A DNA stretch of 64,000 bases from positions 103,493 to 167,492 of the forward strand of contig NZ_RWIN01000039.1 of assembly GCF_009761815.1 (NCBI RefSeq), read 5' to 3'. The notes under the pieces are model-generated. The model worked only from the letters and a program-made list of their open reading frames with translations. It was not told the origin of the DNA and made no database searches. Shown here piece by piece: positions 1-12,421 of this stretch. A program made the translations under genes and the position numbers. The DNA is from Pseudomonas sp. PB120 (GTDB lineage Bacteria; Pseudomonadota; Gammaproteobacteria; Pseudomonadales; Pseudomonadaceae). The stretch's first letter is position 1, and every line of letters begins with the position of its first letter.

Positions 1-233
1 TCAGCACGGAACGGGCGGATCATCTGCGAGTGGCAGCCGACACAACCGTTGGCGATAAACACGTCGCGGCCTTCCAGTTCAAGGGCAGGGCGAGGCTTCA
101 TGCCTTCGACCGGCTTGTTGGTGACGTCCTGGAAAAACAGCGGAACGATCTGGGTCAGGCCGCCGATGCTGACGGCGATAACCATGAAGAAGGCCAGCAG
201 GCCAATGTTCTTCTCGACTGCTTCATGCTTCAT
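1..233 (-). CDS. ccoO: cbb3-type cytochrome c oxidase subunit II (CcoO), truncated by the window edge
   Basis: This is the N-terminal 77 codons of the membrane-anchored mono-haem subunit that passes electrons from CcoP to CcoN in cbb3 oxidase. The visible protein has a short N-terminal membrane segment (about residues 10-30), then [20 protein letters not shown] and the haem c motif [13 protein letters not shown]. Its ATG overlaps the ccoN stop as TGATG, so the two genes are translationally coupled. It is nearly identical to the complete CcoO at 3310-3918. The rest of the gene, and presumably ccoQP, lies to the left of the window. Confidence 0.95.
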   Translation of the reverse strand, partial: MKHEAVEKNIGLLAFFMVIAVSIGGLTQIVPLFFQDVTNKPVEGMKPRPALELEGRDVFIANGCVGCHSQMIRPFRA

Positions 234-1675
234 CAGTGAGCTCCAACTACAGCAATCTGAGCGGCGGCTTCAGCTTCAGCCGGGTTCGAGGCGCGAACGG
301 TGCGGAACACGTTGTAGGCCATGAACAGCATGCCGCTGGCAAAGAACGCACCGCCCAGGGCGCGAACGATGAAACCAGGGTGGCTGGCTTGCAGCGCTTC
401 CACGAACGAGTAGGTGAGGGTGCCGTCATCGTTGATTGCACGCCACATCAGGCCCTGGGTGATGCCGTTGACCCACATCGAAGCGATGTACAGCACGGTA
501 CCGATGGTCGCGAGCCAGAAGTGGGCGTTGATCAGGCCGACGCTGTGCATCTGCGCGCGACCGAACAGTTTCGGGATCATGTGGTAGATCGCGCCGATCG
601 AAATCATCGCTACCCAGCCCAAGGCGCCGGCGTGTACGTGGCCGATGGTCCAGTCAGTGTAGTGAGAGAGCGAGTTGACGGTCTTGATCGCCATCATCGG
701 GCCTTCGAAGGTCGACATGCCGTAGAAGGCCAGGGACACGACGAGGAAGCGCAGGATCGGGTCGGTGCGCAGCTTATGCCAGGCGCCCGACAGGGTCATC
801 ATGCCGTTGATCATGCCGCCCCAGCTTGGCGCCAGCAGGATGATCGACATTGCCATGCCCAGGGACTGCGCCCAGTCCGGCAGTGCGGTGTAGTGCAGGT
901 GGTGCGGACCGGCCCAGATGTACAGGGTGATCAGCGCCCAGAAGTGCACGATCGACAGGCGATAGGAGTAGATCGGACGCTCGGCCTGCTTCGGAACGAA
1001 GTAATACATCATCCCCAGGAAGCCGGTGGTCAGGAAGAAACCGACCGCGTTGTGGCCGTACCACCACTGGATCATCGCGTCCGTCGCACCCGAATAAGCG
1101 GAGTAGGACTTGAACAGGCTGACCGGCAGCGACATGTGGTTGACGATGTGCAGCATCGCCGTCACGACGATGAACGCGCCGTAGAACCAGTTACCCACAT
1201 AGATGTGCTTGGTCTTGCGCTTGACGATGGTGCCGAAGAACACCAGACCGTAGGTGACCCAGACGATGGCCAGCAAAATAGCCAGCGGCCATTCCAGCTC
1301 GGCGTATTCCTTGGTGGTGGTGTAACCCAGTGGCAAGGTAACGATGGCGCCGATGATCACCGCTTGCCAACCCCAGAAGTGGAAGGCCGCGAGGCTGTCG
1401 GAAATCAGTCGCGTTTGGCAGGTTCGCTGCACGACGTAATAAGAAGTGGCAAACAGTGCACAACCACCGAAGGCGAAAATCACCAGGTTGGTGTGCAACG
1501 GGCGTAGGCGTCCAAAAGTCGTCCACGGCAGACCGAAGTTCAATTCCGGCCATACGAGCTGTGAGGCGATGAAGACACCAAGCCCCATGCCAAGGATCCC
1601 CCAGACCACCGTCATGATGGCGAACTGGCGGACTACCTTATAGTTATAAGCAGTCGGACTGATTGCTGTGCTCAT
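233..1675 (-). CDS. ccoN: cbb3-type cytochrome c oxidase catalytic subunit I (CcoN), first copy
   Basis: Catalytic subunit of the high-affinity cbb3 terminal oxidase, an inner-membrane protein that binds haem b and the haem b3-CuB centre. The 480-residue protein has the CcoN signature stretches [31 protein letters not shown] (CuB/haem ligand region), [13 protein letters not shown] and [14 protein letters not shown], spread over about twelve hydrophobic segments. I chose the ATG at 1675 because it matches the start of the second copy and has GGAA just upstream; an in-frame extension to 1840 has no such support. It is the first gene of an operon with ccoO. A second, very similar ccoN lies at 3929-5353. 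An Anr-type box lies about 90 bp upstream. Confidence 0.96.
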   Translation of the reverse strand: MSTAISPTAYNYKVVRQFAIMTVVWGILGMGLGVFIASQLVWPELNFGLPWTTFGRLRPLHTNLVIFAFGGCALFATSYYVVQRTCQTRLISDSLAAFHFWGWQAVIIGAIVTLPLGYTTTKEYAELEWPLAILLAIVWVTYGLVFFGTIVKRKTKHIYVGNWFYGAFIVVTAMLHIVNHMSLPVSLFKSYSAYSGATDAMIQWWYGHNAVGFFLTTGFLGMMYYFVPKQAERPIYSYRLSIVHFWALITLYIWAGPHHLHYTALPDWAQSLGMAMSIILLAPSWGGMINGMMTLSGAWHKLRTDPILRFLVVSLAFYGMSTFEGPMMAIKTVNSLSHYTDWTIGHVHAGALGWVAMISIGAIYHMIPKLFGRAQMHSVGLINAHFWLATIGTVLYIASMWVNGITQGLMWRAINDDGTLTYSFVEALQASHPGFIVRALGGAFFASGMLFMAYNVFRTVRASNPAEAEAAAQIAVVGAH

Positions 1676-1760
1676 TCTAAGGTTCCACGGTTTGGGTGTT
1701 TTATTAGGAGTAAAAATCGGCCGCAAGTATGGAGAAAGCAGGGGGTCATTGCAACGCGCC

Positions 1761-1774
1761 ATGACCTGGGTCAA
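1761..1774 (-). promoter_or_regulatory. Anr/FNR-type box upstream of the first ccoN
   Basis: On the minus strand this reads TTGAC-CCAG-GTCAT, against the Anr/FNR consensus TTGAT-N4-ATCAA (8 of 10 defined positions). It lies 86-99 bp upstream of the ccoN ATG. It predicts oxygen-limited activation by Anr. The match is weaker than the box in front of the second operon. Confidence 0.6.
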
Positions 1775-2116
1775 TGCTTTCAAAAGCTGATTCTGCGGCC
1801 TTTCCATGCGCCGCGTAAGGACAAAATTGCCCCTGCTCAAAATGTCGCAACGGATGAAAGAGGCGAGGGGGTCAGGTCAGTTGTAACGGGGTGTGTTCAA
1901 ACGCAACGATAAGGTGACCGATGGCAATTGGCGCGACAGCCGGTATCTACCAGCCTTTGTGGCCTGTCATCGAGCAGAATCGTCGAACACATCGCATCAG
2001 GTCGACCTGGAACCGGCTCATTGCCAGCCCGCATCGCAGGAAGCTTAGACCCGAATCTGGTGAACCGAAAGGAGGACTGGCAGAGGGTGCGACAATGAGT
2101 CGCAAAGGGACAGGGA

Positions 2117-2144
2117 ACTGCCGCATCCGCTTGAATGCGGCAGT
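2117..2144 (-). terminator. Hairpin after ccoP, possible terminator
   Basis: ACTGCCGCAT and ATGCGGCAGT form a perfect 10-bp stem with an 8-nt loop, 15 nt beyond the ccoP stop. The following minus-strand sequence (TTCCCTGTCCCTTT) is pyrimidine-rich but not a clean T-run, so termination is inferred and might be partial. Confidence 0.5.
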
Positions 2145-2158
2145 AGAGTGCTCGGGAT

Positions 2159-3112
2159 TTATTCGCCTTTGCCTTCAGCCTGCAAACGGGCGGTGCTGGC
2201 CCCGTGAGACAAGCTGTAAATGTAAGCCGCGAGCAGTTGCACCTTGTCGTTGCCGAGCAGTTCGTTCTGCGCCGGCATATGGCCCTGGCGGCCATGACGT
2301 ATCGTTTGCTCAAGCTGCGTCAGGCCTAGTCCATAAATAAAACCGGCCGGGTGCGTCAGGTTCGGCGCACCCATGGCTTCAGTGCCTTGGCCGTTTGCCC
2401 CATGACAGGCTACGCACGTGGTGCTGAACACTTGCTGTCCGGCCAGCAGGTCGGCACTGCTGTCGGCGGGCAGCGGCAGGCCGGCCAGGTCGTGACGCAC
2501 ATACGCCGCCACGTTTTTCACCCCCGCTTCACCGAGGATTTCCCCCCACGCCGGCATCGCCGCCACGCGACCGCCCATGATGGTGGTCTTGATCGTCTCG
2601 GCTGCGCCGCCCCAGCGCCAGTCGTTGTCGGCCAGGTTGGGGAAGCCGAAGGCGCCCTTGGCATCCGAGCCGTGGCAGACCGAGCAGTTGGAGGCAAACA
2701 GGCGACCGCCCATTTTCAACGCCTGCGGGTCCTTGGCCACTTCTTCCACGGGCATGGCGGCGAATTTGGCGAAGATCGGGCCGAATCTGGCGTCGGCCTT
2801 GTCCATTTCCTTTTCCCATTCGTGGACGCCGGTCCAGCCGTTCTCGTACCCCGGCAGGAGGCCTTTCCAGTTGCCCAGGCCCGGGTAAAGAATCAGGTAG
2901 CCCACGGCAAACACCAGCGTGCCGGCGAACAGCACGAACCACCACTGCGGCAGCGGGTTGTCGTACTCCTCGATGCCGTCGAAGCTGTGGCCCATGGTCT
3001 GGTCGATGCTGCCCTTGGTTTCACCTTTGCGGGTGCCGATCAGCAGCCAGGTCAGGCCGATCAGGCTGCCGATGGTCAGAACGCAGATCCATGTACTCCA
3101 GAAGGTGGTCAT
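2159..3112 (-). CDS. ccoP: cbb3-type cytochrome c oxidase dihaem subunit III (CcoP)
   Basis: Entry point for electrons from soluble cytochromes into cbb3 oxidase. The 317-residue protein has two N-terminal membrane segments (about 5-27 and 57-77). The periplasmic part carries two haem c motifs, CSVCH and CVACH, each followed by a Met-containing loop ([13 protein letters not shown]) that supplies the axial ligand. Its ATG overlaps the ccoQ stop as ATGA. It is the last gene of a complete ccoNOQP set and is followed by a hairpin. Confidence 0.96.
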   Translation of the reverse strand: MTTFWSTWICVLTIGSLIGLTWLLIGTRKGETKGSIDQTMGHSFDGIEEYDNPLPQWWFVLFAGTLVFAVGYLILYPGLGNWKGLLPGYENGWTGVHEWEKEMDKADARFGPIFAKFAAMPVEEVAKDPQALKMGGRLFASNCSVCHGSDAKGAFGFPNLADNDWRWGGAAETIKTTIMGGRVAAMPAWGEILGEAGVKNVAAYVRHDLAGLPLPADSSADLLAGQQVFSTTCVACHGANGQGTEAMGAPNLTHPAGFIYGLGLTQLEQTIRHGRQGHMPAQNELLGNDKVQLLAAYIYSLSHGASTARLQAEGKGE

Positions 3113-3306
3113 GGCCGGGTGCTCCTTGTTGTTGCTGATTCCGGGGTCGTGTCGGGTTGTGCTTCATCGGCGAACGGCAGCAGGCGCGCTTCGGCGAACT
3201 CCGGGTTGCGCTTGCCGTTGAACACCCACAGCGTCAGGCCGACGAAGGCGATGAACACCACCACGGTGCCGAGGCCGCGGATCATTCCACTGTCCATTTC
3301 AAACAT
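3109..3306 (-). CDS. ccoQ: cbb3-type oxidase small assembly/stability subunit (CcoQ)
   Basis: This 65-residue protein has one membrane helix (about residues 10-29) ending in [15 protein letters not shown], the usual CcoQ pattern of helix plus short cytoplasmic tail. In other bacteria CcoQ stabilises the assembled oxidase. It sits 3 bp after ccoO and overlaps ccoP by 4 bp. Start ambiguity is small: MFEMDSG or the internal Met4 are both possible. Identification rests on size, topology and position. Confidence 0.9.
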   Translation of the reverse strand: MFEMDSGMIRGLGTVVVFIAFVGLTLWVFNGKRNPEFAEARLLPFADEAQPDTTPESATTRSTRP

Positions 3307-3309
3307 GAC

Positions 3310-3918
3310 TCACCTCTTGCTCTTGATGGCAGTGCCGAGCACTTGCAGGTAGGCAACCAGTGCGTCCATTTCGGTCTTGCCCTTGAGCGAGGCCGTTGCG
3401 CCGGCGATGTCGTCGTCGGTGTACGGCACGCCGAGGGTGCGCATGGCGCGCAGCTTGGTTTCGGTGTGGCTGCTGTCGAGTTGATTGGCCACCAGCCAGG
3501 GGTAGGCGGGCATCTTCGATTCCGGCACCACGTTGCGCGGGTTGTACAAGTGCGCGCGGTGCCAGTCTTCGGAGTAACGGCCGCCGACCCGCGCCAGGTC
3601 CGGCCCGGTCCGTTTCGAACCCCACAGGAACGGGTGATCCCAGACGCTTTCCCCGGCCACCGAGTAGTGCCCGTAACGTTCGGTTTCGGCGCGGAACGGA
3701 CGGATCATCTGCGAATGGCAGCCGACACAGCCCTCGCGGATGTAGATGTCGCGACCTTCCAGTTGCAGCGCGGTGTAGGGCTTCATGCCTTCCACCGGTT
3801 TATTGGTCACGTCCTGGAAGAACAGCGGGACGATCTGGGTCAGGCCGCCGATGCTCACGGCCAGGACCATCAGCAACAGCAGCAGGCCTACGTTTTTCTC
3901 GATTGTTTCGTGTTTCAT
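3310..3918 (-). CDS. ccoO: cbb3-type cytochrome c oxidase mono-haem subunit II (CcoO)
   Basis: Membrane-anchored c-type cytochrome that forms the core of cbb3 oxidase with CcoN. The 202-residue protein has an N-terminal membrane segment (about 9-30) and a single haem c motif [14 protein letters not shown] Met-containing stretch near the C-terminal half ([12 protein letters not shown]) is the expected axial ligand region. It starts 10 bp after the ccoN stop with AGGAG just upstream of the ATG. Over the shared 77 residues it differs from the truncated first copy at only a handful of positions. Confidence 0.96.
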   Translation of the reverse strand: MKHETIEKNVGLLLLLMVLAVSIGGLTQIVPLFFQDVTNKPVEGMKPYTALQLEGRDIYIREGCVGCHSQMIRPFRAETERYGHYSVAGESVWDHPFLWGSKRTGPDLARVGGRYSEDWHRAHLYNPRNVVPESKMPAYPWLVANQLDSSHTETKLRAMRTLGVPYTDDDIAGATASLKGKTEMDALVAYLQVLGTAIKSKR

Positions 3919-3928
3919 GGCGGACTCC

Positions 3929-5353
3929 TCAGGCCATCTGCGCGGCAGCGGCGACGTCGACAGGCTGCGAGGCCCGCACGGTGCGCCAGGTGTTGTAAGC
4001 CATCAGGAACATGCCGCTGAGGAAGATCGCACCGCCGACCAGCCGCACGACGAAGCCTGGGTGGCTGGCCACCAGGGTTTCGACGAAGGAGTAAGTCAGC
4101 GTGCCGTCTTCGTTCACTGCGCGCCACATCAGGCCCTGGGCGATGCCGTTGACCCACATCGACGCGATGTAGAGCACGGTGCCGATGGTTGCGAGCCAGA
4201 AGTGCGCGTTGATCAGGCCAACGCTGTGCATTTGCGGGCGGCCGAAGATTTTCGGGATCATGTGGTACAGCGCGCCGATGGAAATCATCGCCACCCAGCC
4301 GAGCGCCCCGGCGTGAACGTGGCCGATGGTCCAGTCGGTGTAGTGGGAGAGGGCGTTGACGGTCTTGATCGCCATCATCGGACCTTCGAAGGTCGACATG
4401 CCGTAGAAGGCCAGCGAGACCACGAGGAAGCGCAGGATCGGGTCGCTGCGCAACTTATGCCAGGCGCCCGAGAGCGTCATCATGCCGTTGATCATCCCGC
4501 CCCAGCTCGGTGCCAGCAGGATCAGCGACATCACCATGCCCAGCGACTGCGCCCAGTCCGGCAGCGCGGTGTAGTGCAAGTGGTGCGGGCCGGCCCAGAT
4601 GTACAGGGTGATCAGGGCCCAGAAGTGCACGATCGACAAGCGATAGGAATACACCGGGCGCTCGGCCTGTTTCGGCACGAAGTAGTACATCATCCCGAGA
4701 AAGCCGGCGGTGAGGAAAAAGCCCACGGCGTTGTGGCCGTACCACCACTGCACCATGGCGTCAGTCGCGCCGCCGTACAGCGAGTAGGACTTGGTCAGGC
4801 TGACCGGGATTTCCATATTGTTGACGAGGTGCAGGATCGCCACGGTGATGATGAACGCACCGAAAAACCAATTACCGACGTAAATGTGCTTGGTCTTGCG
4901 CTTGGCCAGGGTGCCGAAGAACACGATGGCGTAGGCGATCCAGACGATGGTGATGAGGATGTCGATCGGCCATTCCAGCTCGGCGTATTCCTTGGAACTG
5001 GTGTAACCCAGTGGCAGGCTGATCGCCGCCAGCAGGATCACCAGCTGCCAGCCCCAGAAGCAGAACGCGGCGATTTTTGGTGCAAACAGTTGGGTCTGGC
5101 AGGTGCGCTGCACCGAATAGAACGAACTGGCAAACAGCGCGCAGCCGCCGAAGGCGAAGATCACCGCGTTGGTGTGCAGCGGGCGCAAGCGACCAAAACT
5201 GGTCCACGGCAAATTGAAGTTGAGTTCGGGCCAGACCAACTGGGCCGCGAGAAAAACCCCGAGCCCCATGCCGACGATGCCCCACACCACCGTCATAATG
5301 GCGAATTGGCGGACCACCTTGTAGTTGTAGGCGGTACTGATAGAAGTGTTCAT
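3929..5353 (-). CDS. ccoN: cbb3-type cytochrome c oxidase catalytic subunit I (CcoN), second copy
   Basis: Catalytic haem-copper subunit of a second cbb3 oxidase, 474 residues. The same signatures as the first copy are present ([45 protein letters not shown]). Differences concentrate in the first third ([14 protein letters not shown] versus [14 protein letters not shown]) and at the C-terminus. The ATG at 5353 is preceded by GGGGAA; the longer frame to 5419 has no such site. It leads a complete ccoNOQP operon with a consensus Anr box 135-148 bp upstream. From the order remembered for P. aeruginosa this would be the low-oxygen-inducible cbb3-2. Confidence 0.96.
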   Translation of the reverse strand: MNTSISTAYNYKVVRQFAIMTVVWGIVGMGLGVFLAAQLVWPELNFNLPWTSFGRLRPLHTNAVIFAFGGCALFASSFYSVQRTCQTQLFAPKIAAFCFWGWQLVILLAAISLPLGYTSSKEYAELEWPIDILITIVWIAYAIVFFGTLAKRKTKHIYVGNWFFGAFIITVAILHLVNNMEIPVSLTKSYSLYGGATDAMVQWWYGHNAVGFFLTAGFLGMMYYFVPKQAERPVYSYRLSIVHFWALITLYIWAGPHHLHYTALPDWAQSLGMVMSLILLAPSWGGMINGMMTLSGAWHKLRSDPILRFLVVSLAFYGMSTFEGPMMAIKTVNALSHYTDWTIGHVHAGALGWVAMISIGALYHMIPKIFGRPQMHSVGLINAHFWLATIGTVLYIASMWVNGIAQGLMWRAVNEDGTLTYSFVETLVASHPGFVVRLVGGAIFLSGMFLMAYNTWRTVRASQPVDVAAAAQMA

Positions 5354-5462
5354 GGTTCCCCATCCACGGTTCAGCCGAAGTGAAGGCCTGTCTTTGCGAG
5401 TAAGCCGCACGGCAGACACTCCCTTCGCCTGGAGTTATAGGCAGACTAAAAGCGAGGCAAGC

Positions 5463-6140
5463 ATGGACAAACAGCACAAGGCCAGTATTGACGGGGATCA
5501 ATGGGCGAAGTGTGTGAAGGATCATGGATGGCTGTGGAGTGCGGCTTCCGGGCCGGCATCGGCCACGCTGATCCTCGCTCACGGTGCCGGTGCGCCGATG
5601 GACAGCGACTGGATGAATGACATGGCTGCACGCCTCGCCGCACACGGCGTCAACGTGCTGCGCTTCGAGTTTCCCTACATGGCGCAACGGCGTCTGGACG
5701 GCGGCAAACGCCCGCCGAACCCGGCGCCGAAACTGCTCGAATGCTGGCGCAAGGTCTACGCCGAGGTGCGACGCCATGTCACTGGGCGCCTGGCCATCGG
5801 CGGCAAGTCCATGGGCGGGCGGATGGCCAGTCTGTTGGCCGATGAATTGGGCGCCGATGCGTTGGTGTGCCTGGGGTATCCGTTTTATGCGGTGGGCAAA
5901 CCGGAGAAACCACGGGTCGAGCATCTGGCCGGACTGAAGACGGCGACGTTGATTGTGCAGGGTGAACGGGATGCGCTGGGTAATCGCGAGGCGGTCGAGG
6001 CCTACACGCTGTCACCGAGTATCGAGGTTTTATGGCTGGCGGCGGGCGATCATGATTTGAAGCCGTTGAAGGTGTCGGGGTTTACCCATGAGCAGCATTT
6101 GGCGGCTGCGGCGGAGAAGGTTGCCTCAATCCTGCAGTGA
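5463..6140 (+). CDS. Small alpha/beta hydrolase, KANL3/Tex30-like (COG3571 type)
   Basis: A 225-residue cytoplasmic alpha/beta hydrolase. Visible are the oxyanion-side motif LILAHGAGAPMDSDWM (about 38-53), the nucleophile elbow GGKSMGGRMA, and a late Asp/His region (GERDALGN, AAGDHDLKP). The arrangement fits the dienelactone-hydrolase-like Tex30 family; the substrate is unknown. The ATG at 5463 has GAGG upstream. It is divergent from the cco operon, and the Anr box of that operon lies within codons 9-13 here. The true start could therefore be a little downstream, although I see no better ribosome-binding site. Confidence 0.85.
   Translation: MDKQHKASIDGDQWAKCVKDHGWLWSAASGPASATLILAHGAGAPMDSDWMNDMAARLAAHGVNVLRFEFPYMAQRRLDGGKRPPNPAPKLLECWRKVYAEVRRHVTGRLAIGGKSMGGRMASLLADELGADALVCLGYPFYAVGKPEKPRVEHLAGLKTATLIVQGERDALGNREAVEAYTLSPSIEVLWLAAGDHDLKPLKVSGFTHEQHLAAAAEKVASILQ
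5488..5501 (-). promoter_or_regulatory. Anr/FNR box for the second cco operon, inside the divergent gene
   Basis: TTGAC-GGGG-ATCAA matches the Anr/FNR consensus TTGAT-N4-ATCAA at 9 of 10 defined positions. It is 135-148 bp upstream of ccoN, within the 5' coding part of the divergent hydrolase. A CATGCT hexamer (minus strand, 5465-5460) is centred 32 bp downstream of the box centre. That is the spacing expected of a class II FNR promoter, with transcription starting near 5453. Confidence 0.75.
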
Positions 6141-6228
6141 TTCTGCAGCGTTCCTCATCGCCGGCACCCCTGGCTCACTCCCACAGTTGATCTTTGGTGC
6201 CCCCAACTTTGCGTTCAACGCAGATCCC

Positions 6229-6330
6229 CTGTAGGAGCGAGCTTGCTCGCGATGGACTCAATAGCACCGCGTTTATCCAGTAAACACGCGTTATCGTTAA
6301 CGACCATCGCGAGCAAGCTCGCTCCTACAG
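6229..6330. repeat. REPIN (inverted pair of REP palindromes)
   Basis: Two copies of CTGTAGGAGCGAGCTTGCTC face each other (left 6229-6255, right 6304-6330), separated by about 50 bp containing GTTATCGTTAACGACC. It lies between the convergent ends of the hydrolase and aer genes and may fold into a long hairpin. This is the characteristic intergenic REP doublet of fluorescent pseudomonads. Confidence 0.9.
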
Positions 6331-6343
6331 CTGGGTTTTAGTG

Positions 6344-7909
6344 TTAGCGATTAAACCGCTCCACCAACGAATACTGGGTATTCGCCGTCTTGGTCAGTTC
6401 TTCACTCAACAGCGCCGAGTGTTGCGCCTGGTCCGAGGTCTGGTCAGCCAGTTGCGAGATGTTGCTGATGTTTCGGCTGATCTCTTCGGCGACCGCGCTT
6501 TGCTCTTCGGTTGCCGCCGCAATCTGGGTGGTCATGTCGGTGATGTTGGCCACCGCTTCGCTGATCCCCACCAGCGCCTGGTCCGCTTCCAGTACCCGCG
6601 CCACACCTTCTTCGGCCTGACGATGCCCGGCTTCCATGGTTTGCACCGCGGTGCCGGCCGTTTGCTGGAGCTTGGCGATCAGGGCGTGGATCTGCCCGGT
6701 GGACTCGCTGGTGCGCTGCGCCAGTTGACGGACTTCGTCAGCCACCACCGCAAAGCCACGGCCCATCTCACCGGCACGGGCCGCTTCGATGGCCGCGTTC
6801 AACGCCAGCAGGTTGGTCTGGTCGGCGATGCCTTTGATCACATCGACCACGCCGCCGATTTCGTCGCTGTCCTTGGCCAGCTGCGTCACGGTCAGGCCGG
6901 TTTCGCCGACCACCACCGACAGGCGCTGGATGGCTTCGCGGGTTTCCCCGGCAATGTCGCGACCGCGACCGGTCAGGCGATTGGCTTCCTGAGTCGCGTC
7001 CGCCGTGCGCTGCACGTGGCTGGCAACTTCCTGAGTGGTGGCGGCCATCTGGTTGACGGCGGTGGCCACTTGTTCGGTTTCGACCCGTTGACGTTCCAGG
7101 CCGGTGGAGCTGCTGTGGGCCAGCGTGTCGGACTGTTTCGCTTGTTCGGTCAGGTGCTCGGCGGTGTCCTGCAAACGGGTCAGGCAGGTTTTCAGGCGGG
7201 CTTCCTGGCTGAGGATCGACATTTCCAGACGAGCCTGGGCACCGCGGCTGTCGGTGTACATCTGCGCGATCAGCGGGTCGGACGTGGTCTGCTCGGCCAG
7301 GCGCAGCAAACGCTTGAGGCCGCGCTGCTGCCAGCTCAGGCCCATCAGGCCCAGCGGCACCGAGAGGCCGGCGGCAAGTGCGAAACCCCATTGGGAGTTG
7401 AGCGTGGCGCCGATCATGAAGCTTAATTGGCTGACCAGAATGAACGGCAGCCAGTCCTGCAGCACCGGCAGCCATTTGTCTGTCGAGGGGATGGCGGGCT
7501 TGCCCTGGTTGATGCGCTGGTAAAGCGCTTCGGCGCGCTGGATCTGTTCAGCGGTCGGTTTGATCCGCACCGACTCATAACCAATGACCTGATTGCCCTC
7601 GAACACCGGCGTTACATAAGCGTTGACCCAGTAATGGTCACCGTTCTGGCAGCGGTTCTTGACGATGCCCATCCATGGCAAGCCTTGTTTCAGTGTGCCC
7701 CACATGTGCGCGAACACCGCAGATGGCACGTCGGGATGACGAACCAGGTTATGCGGCGCGCGGATCAACTCGTCACGAGAAAACCCGCTGATCTCGACGA
7801 ACGCGTCGTTGCAGTAGGTGATCACGCCCTTGGCATCGGTGGTGGAAATCAACCGTTGCTGAGCTGGGAAGGTCCGTTCGCGCTGTGTAATGGGCTGGTT
7901 GTTACGCAT
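6344..7909 (-). CDS. aer: Aerotaxis receptor Aer (PAS-containing methyl-accepting chemotaxis protein)
   Basis: Energy/oxygen taxis transducer, 521 residues. An N-terminal PAS domain (about 8-120) has the Aer-type motifs [32 protein letters not shown] and [12 protein letters not shown], which bind FAD in the family. A hydrophobic hairpin anchors it around 150-190 without a periplasmic sensor domain. The C-terminal signalling domain has the MCP hairpin tip [19 protein letters not shown]. The protein ends in NR without a CheR-binding pentapeptide. Its place between the cco operon and acnA agrees with the aer locus of P. aeruginosa as I recall it. I found no convincing Anr box upstream. Confidence 0.92.
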   Translation of the reverse strand: MRNNQPITQRERTFPAQQRLISTTDAKGVITYCNDAFVEISGFSRDELIRAPHNLVRHPDVPSAVFAHMWGTLKQGLPWMGIVKNRCQNGDHYWVNAYVTPVFEGNQVIGYESVRIKPTAEQIQRAEALYQRINQGKPAIPSTDKWLPVLQDWLPFILVSQLSFMIGATLNSQWGFALAAGLSVPLGLMGLSWQQRGLKRLLRLAEQTTSDPLIAQMYTDSRGAQARLEMSILSQEARLKTCLTRLQDTAEHLTEQAKQSDTLAHSSSTGLERQRVETEQVATAVNQMAATTQEVASHVQRTADATQEANRLTGRGRDIAGETREAIQRLSVVVGETGLTVTQLAKDSDEIGGVVDVIKGIADQTNLLALNAAIEAARAGEMGRGFAVVADEVRQLAQRTSESTGQIHALIAKLQQTAGTAVQTMEAGHRQAEEGVARVLEADQALVGISEAVANITDMTTQIAAATEEQSAVAEEISRNISNISQLADQTSDQAQHSALLSEELTKTANTQYSLVERFNR

Positions 7910-8048
7910 GGCATTTTCAATCCGTGAGGCTTTGACAGGTTGTCGGCGGCGTCATGATTTAGTTGAAATTATTTTTCAATTATCAGAAACGTGTCGCAAA
8001 ATAACGATTGCGTAAATCCGCATCTGTCCGACGCCAAACACACCCCCC

Positions 8049-8138
8049 TGTGGGAGCGAGCCTGCTCGCGATGCGGTTTAACATTCGACATTTCTGTTGT
8101 CTGGCACGCCGCTATCGCGAGCAGGCTCGCTCCCACAG
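8049..8138. repeat. REPIN
   Basis: Inverted pair of CTGTGGGAGCGAGCCTGCTC palindromes (8049-8073 and 8114-8138) in the gap between the aer promoter and the acnA terminator. The arms carry the GTGGG variant rather than GTAGG. Confidence 0.88.
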
Positions 8139-8160
8139 GGGAGTTGTGTTGGGTTCAAAA

Positions 8161-8188
8161 AAAAACACCGCCCGAAGGCGGTGTTTTT
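8161..8188 (-). terminator. Intrinsic terminator of acnA
   Basis: AAAAACACCGCC and GGCGGTGTTTTT pair perfectly around a CGAA tetraloop, 12 bp beyond the acnA stop. T-runs on both sides make it functional in either direction. Confidence 0.92.
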
Positions 8189-8200
8189 GTCAGCAGTCAG

Positions 8201-10942
<2,742 letters not shown>

Positions 10943-11152
10943 TGAAATGACTCCTTTGAGTCCGCACGGCGACGGACTGACGGGACGAACAGAGCTTTCA
11001 ACCTAGCCCTGTTTGGGCGTTAAGGCTAATAACTGGACTCTATGGTTAAGTCCAAGGTTCCGAACTCGGCTATCATGCGCCGGTTTTCGTGACAGGCTTT
11101 GCTACAGGGCAAGTTTGCGCATCAATTCATTGCCGATTGCCCAGGAGATTCA

Positions 11153-12226
11153 ATGAACACCCTCTTTATGCATTGCCGGCCGGGCTTCGAAGGCGAAGTC
11201 TGTTCCGAGATTTCCGAACACGCCGCGCGGCTGAACGTGGCCGGTTATGCCAAGGCCAAGGCCGCCAGCGCCTGCGCCGAATTTATCTGCACCGAAGAAG
11301 ACGGCGCCGAGCGCCTGATGCGTGGCCAGCGTTTCTCGGACCTGATCTTCCCGCGTCAATGGGCTCGCGGGATTTTCATCGACCTGCCTGAAACCGACCG
11401 CATCAGCGTGATCCTCGCGCACATGGCCGACTTTCCGCTGTGCGGCAGTCTGTGGCTGGAGATGGTCGACACCAACGACGGCAAAGAGCTGTCGAACTTC
11501 TGCAAAAAATTCGAAGTTCACCTGCGCAAGGCGTTGATGGCGGCCGGCAAGCTTGTAGAGGACGCGCACAAGCCGCGTTTGTTGTTGACCTTCAAGAGCG
11601 GCCGCGAAGTATTCATGGGCCTGGCCGAGTCAAACAACTCGGCGATGTGGCCGATGGGCATTCCGCGCCTGAAGTTCCCCCGCGAAGCGCCAAGCCGCTC
11701 GACCCTGAAGCTGGAAGAGGCGTGGCACCATTTCATCCCCCGCGACCAGTGGGACGAGCGCTTGCACAGTGACATGACCGGCGTGGATCTCGGTGCCGCG
11801 CCCGGCGGCTGGACCTGGCAACTGGTCAACCGTGGCATGCTCGTCACCGCCATCGACAATGGCCCGATGGCCGAAAGCCTGATGGACACCGGTCTGGTAC
11901 AACACCTGATGGCCGACGGTTTTACCTACAAGCCCCGACAGCCGGTGGACTGGATGGTTTGCGACATCGTCGAGAAACCGGCGCGCAACGCCGCGATGCT
12001 CGAAGAATGGATCGGCGAAGGCCATTGCCGCGAAGCGGTGGTCAATCTCAAGCTGCCGATGAAACAGCGTTACGCTGAAGTGAAGCGTTTGCTGGAACGC
12101 ATCGCCGACGGTTTCAAGGAGCGCGGTATCCGGGTGGAGATTGGCTGCAAGCAGCTGTATCACGACCGTGAAGAAGTGACCTGCCACCTGCGCCGACTCG
12201 ACGTAAAGAAACCCAAGTCCCGCTGA
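11153..12226 (+). CDS. rlmM: 23S rRNA C2498 2'-O-ribose methyltransferase
   Basis: SAM-dependent enzyme that 2'-O-methylates C2498 in the peptidyl-transferase region of 23S rRNA. The 357-residue protein has an N-terminal THUMP-like part (MNTLFMHCRPGFEGE onwards). The RrmJ-like domain carries the SAM loop GVDLGAAPGGWTWQL and the later KLPMKQRY catalytic lysine region. AGGAG lies 5 nt before the ATG at 11153; the upstream in-frame 18 codons lack a ribosome-binding site. It is followed by a REPIN and then tusA. Confidence 0.94.
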   Translation: MNTLFMHCRPGFEGEVCSEISEHAARLNVAGYAKAKAASACAEFICTEEDGAERLMRGQRFSDLIFPRQWARGIFIDLPETDRISVILAHMADFPLCGSLWLEMVDTNDGKELSNFCKKFEVHLRKALMAAGKLVEDAHKPRLLLTFKSGREVFMGLAESNNSAMWPMGIPRLKFPREAPSRSTLKLEEAWHHFIPRDQWDERLHSDMTGVDLGAAPGGWTWQLVNRGMLVTAIDNGPMAESLMDTGLVQHLMADGFTYKPRQPVDWMVCDIVEKPARNAAMLEEWIGEGHCREAVVNLKLPMKQRYAEVKRLLERIADGFKERGIRVEIGCKQLYHDREEVTCHLRRLDVKKPKSR

Positions 12227-12241
12227 AACGCAGGTGTTCCC

Positions 12242-12341
12242 CTGTAGGAGCGAGCCTGCTCGCGATGGTCCCGAGAGCGCCAAGGGGTATCAGGCCCCCA
12301 GCGTTATCGTTAACGACCATCGCGAGCAGGCTCGCTCCTAG
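12242..12341. repeat. REPIN
   Basis: Inverted REP pair (CTGTAGGAGCGAGCCTGCTC and its complement). The core GTTATCGTTAACGACC is identical to that of the copy at 6229-6330. It lies between rlmM and tusA. Confidence 0.9.
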
Positions 12342-12421
12342 AGGAGGGGGGTGGCGACATGCCACAGATGACCGAACACCCGGCATTGCGCGACAATGCC
12401 GGCACGATTTAGGAGTAAATC

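Larger units (their letters stand above)
1676..2158. other. Intergenic region between the two cco operons
   Basis: This 483-bp stretch separates the end of the upstream cco operon from ccoN of the downstream one. It holds an Anr-type box (1761-1774) for the left operon and a 10-bp perfect hairpin (2117-2144) beyond the ccoP stop of the right operon. Open frames here on both strands lack ribosome-binding sites and recognisable sequence, so I see no gene. Confidence 0.6.

Noticed and set aside
1897..2340. Overlapping open frames of about 139 codons in the gap between cco operons
   Set aside because: They run into ccoP on the opposite strand, have no Shine-Dalgarno and no family resemblance.
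6229..6330. Regularly recurring palindromes considered as a CRISPR array
   Set aside because: The repeats are scattered singly or in inverted pairs in different intergenic gaps, not direct repeats with uniform spacers, and no cas genes are present.
7930..7990. Inverted repeat TTGAAATTATTTTTCAA upstream of aer considered as an Anr box
   Set aside because: Half-site spacing is wrong (17 bp in all rather than 14) and the halves lack the TTGAT/ATCAA bases.
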